Shown one piece after another: positions 1-4,513 of a DNA stretch of 5,347 nucleotides. Position numbers and translations under genes: made by a program. This stretch comes from Candidatus Omnitrophota bacterium (GTDB lineage Bacteria; Omnitrophota; Gorgyraeia; 2-01-FULL-45-10), in the NCBI GenBank assembly GCA_026387115.1, contig JAPLMI010000020.1, positions 1 to 5,347 of the forward strand, written 5' to 3'. The first letter of the stretch is position 1. Each line of letters starts with the position of its first letter. The notes under the pieces were generated by a model, which searched no databases, had not been told where the DNA came from, and was given only the letters and a program-made list of their open reading frames with translations.

Positions 1-280
1 GCCTGAGAGCCCTGGCTATCGACTTTGCTATCTGTGAGACTTCCAGCGTGTGGGTGAGCCTCGTACGGTAGTAATCTCCTTAGTGGTTAACAAACACTTG
101 AGTCTTGTATTCGAGGCGCCGGAAGGCAGTCGAATATATGATCCTGTCTTTGTCGCGCTGGTAGCAGGACCTGTAGTCATGCTCCTCTTCTTTATGGCAC
201 CGGCCTTTGGTGAGCTTAGACTTCTGGGCGTAAGGCGCCAGAAACTCCTCTTTTTTTTCCAGGTCTTTTCGTTTCTGCAT
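1..280 (-). pseudogene. dgt: dGTP triphosphohydrolase-like protein, 5' part, interrupted by an in-frame TAA
   Basis: HD-superfamily dNTP triphosphohydrolases cut dGTP or other dNTPs to the deoxynucleoside and triphosphate, adjusting the dNTP pool in the cytoplasm. The start at 280 (MQKRKDLEKKEEFLAPYAQK) fits the family N-terminus and has the Shine-Dalgarno GAAGGT at 292-287, 6 nt away. The conserved block RDKDRIIYSTAFRRLEYK, then TQVFVNH, follows. A TAA stands at 82-80, yet the same frame continues beyond it as GDYYRTRLTHTLEVSQIAKS, which holds the family's RTRLTH motif with a metal-binding His. Relatives usually have Glu in 'NHEGD', so GAA to TAA is the simplest explanation. As written the product is a 66-residue fragment without the HD metal site. 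The gene runs off the left edge. It overlaps the HIT stop by one base (TAATG), so it is translationally coupled. Family identity is very likely; whether the break is a real mutation or a sequence error is open. Confidence 0.85.
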
Positions 281-753
281 TATTTTACCTTCAAGAGCCG
301 GTACATTGCCTCCAACGATTCCGAGACGACCTTTGTGTCCGCGGTGATCGGCATGAAATTCGTGTCGCCCGCCCACCTGGGCACTATATGAATGTGGACA
401 TGTCCCGCAAAACCAGCGCCGCCGATCCTGCCGAGGTTTATTCCTATATTGTAGCCGTGCGGCTTTAACTTTTTATCGATGAGGGATTTTATCCTATTCA
501 ACAGTTTGAAGATGCCGAGCAGTTCGACGTCGGAGAGCTGCTCGAGGCTCTTTACGTGCCTGTAGGGCGCTACCATGACATGGCCGTTATTATAAGGATA
601 GAGATTGAGCATGGCAAACGCGAGTTTCGAACGGCAGATTATATATTTCCTCTTATCGCCGGCGGATCCGCGGGGCTTCTCGCAGAATATGCATCTCTTG
701 CGCTTCCTCATGTAAATATATTTACTCCTCCACGGCGCCCATAGTTTATCCAT
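280..753 (-). CDS. HIT-family hydrolase (diadenosine polyphosphate hydrolase/phosphorylase-like)
   Basis: Predicted 157-residue cytoplasmic histidine-triad protein. This branch hydrolyses or phosphorolyses nucleoside phosphate bonds, typically in Ap4A or adenylylated substrates, through a nucleotidylated histidine. The N-terminus MDKLWAPWRSKYI is typical of the Ap4A-type subgroup. CIFC (Cys21, Cys24) with His66 in YRHV could form the subgroup's zinc site. LYPYNNGHVMVAPYRHV (51-67) is the nucleotide-binding strand region. GYNIGINLG (100-108) precedes the triad HVHIHIVPRW, with His118, His120 and His122. Length is usual. An upstream ATG at 777 would add 8 residues, but the start at 753 matches the family N-terminus and has the Shine-Dalgarno GAGG at 762-759, 5 nt upstream and overlapping the end of the thymidylate synthase gene. 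The gap to that gene is 1 nt, and its TAA stop shares a base with the dgt ATG. The exact substrate cannot be told from sequence. Confidence 0.93.
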   Translation of the reverse strand: MDKLWAPWRSKYIYMRKRKRCIFCEKPRGSAGDKRKYIICRSKLAFAMLNLYPYNNGHVMVAPYRHVKSLEQLSDVELLGIFKLLNRIKSLIDKKLKPHGYNIGINLGRIGGAGFAGHVHIHIVPRWAGDTNFMPITADTKVVSESLEAMYRLLKVK

Positions 754-754
754 T

Positions 755-1570
755 CTAACCTCGTTTTTCGGTTTCAAGTTTCGCTATCGCGTCTTCGAAG
801 AACGGCCTAGCGAACTCTGTCGGCCACGTCCTCTCCTCGAAGGACCTGTCCTTTACCATCTTCAAGAAATTTTTGAACTCCTCGTGATAGCTGCCGTATA
901 TATGGAAGCTATCGCTGATATCGACGTAACGCCCCACCGTGACCTCGAAGCCGCCAAGCGTCGAAATTTTTTCCGCCATGGTCCTCTGCAAATCCGTGAG
1001 CGCGAATATGTTCATGAAGCTCGCTTTGTAAGCGTCGCGCGAGCGCCAGTGCGTATTCATGTCGAGCGTGTATTTGTCGTCACCCAGCCTTACGAGCCTC
1101 GCCCAGATCCTCTGCAGGCACGGAGGGTCGTCTGTGACCGGGTCCGACTTCGGATTCCACGTTATGCCCTGGGCGCGGCGGGAATACGGGGTTTGGGCAA
1201 GTTTTTTAATGATATAATCGATCTGGTCTATCGACTCACCTTCCATATTGTAATTTGTCAACCTCTGGTGATATGTATAAGTCCATTTTCCTTCTTCGGG
1301 CTTTATCCAATGGTCGTGTATGCCGAGCACTACTTCCTGGCGGTATACCTCAAGGTCCTCCAGCCCGCCGGGGAAAGCCCTGTGTATGCGCGGCTCCTTC
1401 ATCGGCTCGTTAACGACCATGATCATCGTGCAATCCTTACTTAGCGGGTCGCCCTTCTTATCGTATTCAGTTTTTATGTCCAACCCGTCCTTCCAGGCGG
1501 CAAGGACCGCCTTCTCCCATGCTTCCGGCAGGGTTTGGCCTGCGACTTTAATTACCGGTATATCTCTCAT
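755..1570 (-). CDS. divergent thymidylate synthase (ThyA superfamily)
   Basis: Predicted 271-residue enzyme of the thymidylate synthase/dCMP hydroxymethylase fold, which methylates dUMP to dTMP with methylene-tetrahydrofolate. By motif alignment from memory with E. coli ThyA, the following are visible: a phosphate-binding Arg pair in SRRAQGITWNP (131-132), the catalytic Cys in DPPCLQRIW (Cys151), the RSxD phosphate/base loop (Arg176, Ser177, Asp179), the Asn that selects uracil in FMNIF (Asn187), and the D-x-x-H-x-Y element (Asp220, His223, Tyr225). A likely Glu58 equivalent is Glu79. Unusual features are Leu152 in place of the His after the catalytic Cys, Trp175 where most enzymes have Gln before RS, and a C-terminus lacking the usual folate-closing PVAI-like end. 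Asn187 argues for dUMP rather than dCMP. Its ATG overlaps the upstream TGA (ATGA), so initiation is probably coupled. It sits with a HIT hydrolase and dgt, consistent with nucleotide metabolism. The one-carbon donor is uncertain. Confidence 0.85.
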   Translation of the reverse strand: MRDIPVIKVAGQTLPEAWEKAVLAAWKDGLDIKTEYDKKGDPLSKDCTMIMVVNEPMKEPRIHRAFPGGLEDLEVYRQEVVLGIHDHWIKPEEGKWTYTYHQRLTNYNMEGESIDQIDYIIKKLAQTPYSRRAQGITWNPKSDPVTDDPPCLQRIWARLVRLGDDKYTLDMNTHWRSRDAYKASFMNIFALTDLQRTMAEKISTLGGFEVTVGRYVDISDSFHIYGSYHEEFKNFLKMVKDRSFEERTWPTEFARPFFEDAIAKLETEKRG

Positions 1571-2049
1571 ATAGTTATTATTTTTCCTTCTATCTTCTTG
1601 TCCGTAACCTCTAAGATACCGTAAGAATTAGTGTTGGCGAATACTTTATCGGTCGGACTGCCCGGGTTAAAAAATAAAATACCATCCTTCATGATATTTA
1701 TGGAGGCGTGCGAATGGCCAAAGACTATCGCATCCACACCTTTAAACTCGGATTTTACGGTATCGATAAGGTCTGCCGAGGCGCCGTAACCGTGTATGAG
1801 GCCGATCTTGAAGCCGCCGACTTCGATGACCTCTTTCTGGTTGAGGATATTATGGAGAAGGCTTGCGTCCATATTTCCGTAAACAGCCGTTGTGGGCCGC
1901 AGGCCCTTCAGCTTATCGAGCACGTCTTTCTCCACGAAATCGCCGGCATGTAAAATCATGTCGACGCCCTCGATCGCGTCATAGACCTCCCCGGGGAGGT
2001 CGTGCGAGGACCTGGGAATATGGGTATCTGACAGGACCAGGATCTTCAT
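1567..2049 (-). CDS. YfcE/MJ0936-family metallophosphoesterase
   Basis: Predicted 160-residue calcineurin-like phosphodiesterase of the small YfcE/MJ0936 class, soluble and without a signal peptide. The dinuclear metal-site motifs appear in order: SDTH (Asp8, His10), HAGD (Asp37), GNMD (Asn59), IHGYG (His86) and FGHSH (His112, His114). The hallmark NPGSPT ends the domain (128-133). Relatives hydrolyse artificial phosphodiesters such as bis-pNPP with Mn or Ni; their natural substrates are mostly unknown. All ligands are present, so activity is expected. The ATG at 2049 directly abuts a TAG at 2052-2050, the end of the full ATPase reading frame, so spacing is zero when that frame is counted whole. 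The nearest Shine-Dalgarno-like AGAGG is about 15 nt upstream, suggesting coupled initiation. The stop overlaps the thymidylate synthase start (ATGA). Confidence 0.93.
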   Translation of the reverse strand: MKILVLSDTHIPRSSHDLPGEVYDAIEGVDMILHAGDFVEKDVLDKLKGLRPTTAVYGNMDASLLHNILNQKEVIEVGGFKIGLIHGYGASADLIDTVKSEFKGVDAIVFGHSHASINIMKDGILFFNPGSPTDKVFANTNSYGILEVTDKKIEGKIITI

Positions 2050-2154
2050 CTAGAGGGCCACCATCCTCTTCTTGTTATAGTAACCGAATAATCTGTTCAC
2101 CGTAGAGGCGTCCCAGATCGATATCTTGAGTTCCTTGGCGAGCAATTTCGCGTT
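2050..2154 (-). pseudogene. displaced C-terminal tail of the ATPase gene, beyond an in-frame TAA
   Basis: Directly after the ATPase TAA (2157-2155), the same frame stays open for 34 codons and ends at a TAG that abuts the next gene's ATG. Its product starts NAKLLAKELKISIWDAST and ends VNRLFGYYNKKRMVAL. It has the amphipathic 'Ak-lAkelkI-iWd' pattern that normally closes nuclease-like domains after the last core strand, here IIVPLRGID just before the stop. This and the exact junction with the metallophosphoesterase gene show that the ancestral protein had 544 residues, with one codon changed to TAA. No start codon or ribosome site is seen for separate translation. The family reading is from memory; the frame continuity is read directly. 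Confidence 0.8.
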
Positions 2155-3684
2155 TTAATCGATGCCTCTTAACGGCACTATAATTTTATTGGATATTTTT
2201 TCGACTACCCCCTTCGTATTCTTAATATAATTTATGACATCGCTTTCGGTCGCGTAGGATTCAAAAGCCTGAACTATCCAGGAATTGCCGCGGCGAGATG
2301 CCGCCAGGATCTCTTTCGAATCTTGCGTATTCTTCACCTCTACCTTTGTGAAGTGAGGAAGCCTGATATTCTTTGACTCTATAGAAACGAGTTCGTTGGA
2401 GAACGCGTTGAAAAGATCAGCGAGCCTCGCCGAGGAAGTCTTTTCGCAAGACTCTTCCTCGAACGCCGAGATATATGACCTTATCTCCCGGGAGAACAGT
2501 TTCATCCTGTCGAATGTCCCGTCTACGAGAAGCTGCCTTCTTCGCTGATAGACATGTTTAAGCCAGAACGCCAGCATCACATCGTCGATCTCGTAGAATA
2601 CGCCGTTCTTCGATACAAGCCCCAGTTCCGAGAGGCGCAAAAGGCCTTTGGCAACTTCAACCTGTTTACTCTTTATCGCGCGCGCTATATCGGTGCGTTT
2701 GTTCCGCCCGTCGGCTATAGATATGAGGATGGACATGTAGCTGTCCCTTGTTTTGGTGTCTAACAGGCTTAATAGATAATTAAACAGATATTGATGGATA
2801 AGGCCGTTCGCGCTATAGACGAGTTCCAGTATGGCATCCGCGACAGAATTCCCGTCCAGGCTGCCTGACAATTTTTCAGCGGAGAGCTCCTTGGCCCGGG
2901 CCGATAATCGGTCGAGATAGAAAGGATTGCCGTCGGTAAAGGCTATGAAGAATTTCTTGAGCGAGTCGTTGATCTCGAAGCCGGCAAACCGTATATCCAG
3001 GAATTGACGCGATGTGGCGAGGTCGAAGTTCTGGACCTTAACCACCTCAAAGTTGCCGAACAGGAGTGAGAGCTTTTCCGATATTATCTTCTTTATCGCC
3101 TCGTTCCTGGAGCTGGAAACGATATACATCGTGTCCTTCTGGACCATTATCACTTTGCCGAAGCCCAGGAACGGGTTCTTTATACCGAGCGCCTCGAGGT
3201 TGTCGAATTCATCCAGGATCACCACGCACGAGTAACCGGCCTCGCCTTTCAGGACCGACGTCAGGGCGAGCAGGCCGAGGTATGCCTCGTCGAATTCGCC
3301 GCGGTCCATCGACGCGTTTACCTGTTTAATGGCATGGGCGGTCTTGGGAAGCGTCTTAGCGGCCTTGTCGATAAGCATCTCCATATCGACATCCGATTCC
3401 TCGCCCAGCCTATGGAGGGAATTGTACAAAAGGGTCGCGATGAACTTATCGGCAAATGACCTGAAATCCTCCTTAACCACCTCGACATATATAGGTATGA
3501 AGCCCTCTTCCCTGACTGTGCGCAGGAAGTGAAGTATTATTGAGGACTTTCCGGCAAGGCTCGGGCCCGTCAGGGCGACGTTCTGCCTGTATCCTTCTTT
3601 GAGGGCCGAGACGCGCTTATTCAAAAGCTCGAGCACATCCTCTCTTCCGAAAAACTTTTCGCCCACCACCGGTTCGCTGAACAT
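2155..3684 (-). CDS. AAA/archaeal-type ATPase with winged-helix and PD-(D/E)XK-like C-terminal region (truncated by TAA)
   Basis: The 509 residues open with FFGREDVLELL, a box-II-like motif of the archaeal ATPase/STAND group (PF01637-like). Walker A is GPSLAGKSS (Gly40 to Ser47) and Walker B is VVILDEFDN (154-162). SSSRNE (190-195) fits sensor 1, and DGNPFYLDRL (251-260) fits the group's conserved GNPxYL element. Residues about 300-370 resemble a winged helix (RTDIARAIKSKQVEVAKGLL), followed by FYEIDDVMLAFWLKHVY, the DUF234-like signature. The end has KVEVKNT (447-453), an ExK strand of a PD-(D/E)XK nuclease fold, then IIVPLRGID. The start has Shine-Dalgarno AGGA at 3695-3692, 7 nt upstream and overlapping the previous stop; the gap to that gene is 9 nt. 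The TAA at 2157-2155 removes the last 34 residues of the ancestral frame. The function of this family is unknown; a role in DNA or RNA transactions is inference. ATPase assignment is firm; the nuclease-like part is moderate. Confidence 0.85.
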   Translation of the reverse strand: MFSEPVVGEKFFGREDVLELLNKRVSALKEGYRQNVALTGPSLAGKSSIILHFLRTVREEGFIPIYVEVVKEDFRSFADKFIATLLYNSLHRLGEESDVDMEMLIDKAAKTLPKTAHAIKQVNASMDRGEFDEAYLGLLALTSVLKGEAGYSCVVILDEFDNLEALGIKNPFLGFGKVIMVQKDTMYIVSSSRNEAIKKIISEKLSLLFGNFEVVKVQNFDLATSRQFLDIRFAGFEINDSLKKFFIAFTDGNPFYLDRLSARAKELSAEKLSGSLDGNSVADAILELVYSANGLIHQYLFNYLLSLLDTKTRDSYMSILISIADGRNKRTDIARAIKSKQVEVAKGLLRLSELGLVSKNGVFYEIDDVMLAFWLKHVYQRRRQLLVDGTFDRMKLFSREIRSYISAFEEESCEKTSSARLADLFNAFSNELVSIESKNIRLPHFTKVEVKNTQDSKEILAASRRGNSWIVQAFESYATESDVINYIKNTKGVVEKISNKIIVPLRGID

Positions 3685-3691
3685 AATTTTT

Positions 3692-3695
3692 TCCT
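3692..3695 (-). promoter_or_regulatory. ribosome binding site of the ATPase gene
   Basis: AGGA lies 7 nt before the ATG at 3684 and overlaps the TAG stop (3696-3694) of the lipoprotein gene. It supports the chosen start and implies coupled translation of the two genes. Confidence 0.7.
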
Positions 3696-4188
3696 AACGC
3701 GGTAAATAATATAGCGGATTTTGCGGCTCGCCGTCTTTGCGGACCTCAAAATGGAGGCTCGGTTCTTTCGCCCTGCCGGTCCTTCCCGCCCTCGCTATCG
3801 TTTCATGCCGCGCCACGCTTGCGCCTACATTTACCAAGATATCCGAGTTGTATGAATAGACGGTTTGCAATCCTTCGCCGTGGTCTATTATAATCGTTTT
3901 GCCGAACCCTTTCAAATGGGAATCGCAATAAACAACCCTGCCGGACCTCGCGGCCAAGACACTTGATCCTTCACGCACCCTTATGTCTATGCCTTTATTG
4001 ATGACGTTATCTACTTTTGAGCCGAATGGCGCCAGAATAGAGCCCCTGACAGGCCAGGCAAAGTATTCTTTATAATGAATAACGCCTGCCTGGGTTGCAA
4101 CGGGTACCCCTGCTGAAGGAAGAGGCGCCGGCGCCGTCGCACAGCCTGCGGTCATTGTTACAAATAATATTGTTAATAAAAGTTTCAT
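3694..4188 (-). CDS. lipoprotein with degenerate LytM (M23) domain, NlpD-like amidase activator candidate
   Basis: Predicted 164-residue envelope lipoprotein. The hydrophobic signal MKLLLTILFVTMTAGC ends in a lipobox with Cys16. Ala17 at +2 fits outer-membrane sorting. A short linker rich in Ala and Pro is followed by a LytM domain from FAWPVRGSILAPFGS (43-57) to the end. The zinc/catalytic motifs are altered: the HxGxD position reads NKGID (Asn64, Asp68), the usual YAH reads YSY (Tyr113), and HxH reads SLH (Ser144, His146). Two of the three metal ligands' positions are therefore intact at best and the catalytic His is missing. NKGIDI, LHFEVR, and NPLxYLP closely match E. coli NlpD, whose degenerate LytM activates the amidase AmiC. 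No LysM domain is present, unlike NlpD. GAAGGA about 10 nt upstream of the ATG is a plausible ribosome site. A role in activating cell-wall amidases during division is inferred from this resemblance. Confidence 0.85.
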   Translation of the reverse strand: MKLLLTILFVTMTAGCATAPAPLPSAGVPVATQAGVIHYKEYFAWPVRGSILAPFGSKVDNVINKGIDIRVREGSSVLAARSGRVVYCDSHLKGFGKTIIIDHGEGLQTVYSYNSDILVNVGASVARHETIARAGRTGRAKEPSLHFEVRKDGEPQNPLYYLPR

Positions 4189-4194
4189 AATTTT

Positions 4195-4225
4195 AAGGTC
4201 CTTCGGATGCTCGAAAAGGTCCTTC
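4195..4225 (-). repeat. tandem-like pair of 10-bp direct repeats before the lipoprotein gene
   Basis: AAGGTCCTTC occurs at 4195-4204 and again at 4216-4225, 21 bases apart. On the minus strand it reads GAAGGACCTT, with AAGGACCTT near-palindromic, and the proximal copy supplies the likely ribosome site of the lipoprotein gene. It could be a small protein-binding site or chance. Confidence 0.4.
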
Positions 4226-4255
4226 AGCCGCTCCTATTCGTCGCGGCTTCAGGAT

Positions 4256-4278
4256 CAAACTTTGCTTTGCAAAGTTTG
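4256..4278 (-). repeat. perfect 10-bp hairpin at the tRNA 3' end
   Basis: CAAACTTTGC (4256-4265), a 3-base loop, and GCAAAGTTTG (4269-4278) form a perfect inverted repeat. It overlaps two bases of the tRNA's encoded CCA. No U-run follows in the transcribed direction (next bases ATCCTG), so it is not a standard terminator; a processing signal or read-through hairpin between tRNA and the lipoprotein gene is more likely. Confidence 0.6.
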
Positions 4279-4350
4279 GAGCGAGCGAGGGGAATCGAAC
4301 CCCCGTGGCCAGCTTGGGAAGCTGGTATTCTACCATTGAACTACGCTCGC
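4277..4350 (-). tRNA. tRNA-Gly (anticodon CCC)
   Basis: A full cloverleaf can be folded by eye. The acceptor stem GCGAGCG pairs with CGCTCGC (4350-4344 with 4287-4281). The D arm is GTTC/GAAT with loop AATGGTA. The anticodon stem is CCAGC/GCTGG with loop TTCCCAA, giving anticodon CCC, which reads GGG glycine codons. The T arm is GGGGG/CCCCT with loop TTCGATT. Discriminator U and the CCA end (4279-4277) are encoded. The gene lies between the kinase and the lipoprotein gene on the same strand; no clear promoter of its own is visible in the 132 bases upstream. Confidence 0.96.
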
Positions 4351-4482
4351 ATTCATGGCGAAGACGGATCAAAATTTTGTCATCCTCCTGAAATTATTGA
4401 GCCTACACCCGACTTTACACTATTCATGGCGAAATCTCGCCGAAGCCTAACTAGACTATACATATCCACTGGCGAAGGCGGA
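4351..4482. other. spacer between kinase and tRNA with repeat remnants, no gene
   Basis: This 132-base spacer holds one 43-bp repeat copy ending 6 bases from the tRNA 5' end, and a second occurrence of the 12-mer ATTCATGGCGAA (4351-4362 and 4422-4433). It also has a small inverted repeat, GGCGA/TCGCC at 4428-4441, and no convincing terminator or promoter. Confidence 0.6.
4357..4399. repeat. 43-bp imperfect direct repeat, copy 1 (next to tRNA)
   Basis: This stretch aligns without gaps to 4471-4513 with 5 mismatches in 43 bases. Both begin GGCGAAG and end CCTGAAATTATTG. On the minus strand copy 1 could still encode NNFRRMTKF and a TGA, the same ending as the kinase's NNFRKMTKF, but an upstream stop keeps it from being a gene. 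It contains the palindrome CAAAATTTTG (4370-4379). Confidence 0.85.
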
Positions 4483-4513
4483 TTAAAATTTCGTCATTTT
4501 CCTGAAATTATTG
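4471..4513. repeat. 43-bp imperfect direct repeat, copy 2 (in the kinase 3' end)
   Basis: Partner of the copy at 4357-4399. Its right part supplies the last nine codons and the TAA stop of the PfkB-family kinase gene, so the element and the coding end overlap. This suggests the repeat arrived at, or was copied from, the gene end. Confidence 0.85.

Noticed and set aside
50..391. Plus-strand reading frame of 113 codons with a hydrophobic stretch
   Set aside because: It lies opposite the dgt and HIT genes, has no ribosome site, and its hydrophobic run is the mirror of charged dgt codons.
754..777. Earlier ATG at 777 for the HIT gene
   Set aside because: It would overlap the thymidylate synthase gene by 23 bases and adds eight residues not typical of the family; the ATG at 753 has a better placed ribosome site.
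884..1444. Plus-strand reading frame of 186 codons
   Set aside because: It is antisense to the thymidylate synthase gene, whose active-site motifs fix the true strand and frame.
4369..4390. Mini reading frame ATG-ACA-AAA-TTT-TGA after AGGAGG in repeat copy 1 (minus strand)
   Set aside because: The AGGAGG directly touches the ATG with no spacing, and four codons give no credible peptide; it mirrors the kinase end.
4428..4441. Terminator for the kinase gene
   Set aside because: The GGCGA/TCGCC stem is only 5 bp and no U-run follows on the minus strand.
4357..4513. Possible CRISPR array from the repeated 43-mer
   Set aside because: There are only two diverged copies with no regular spacer pattern and no cas genes, and one copy is inside a coding end.
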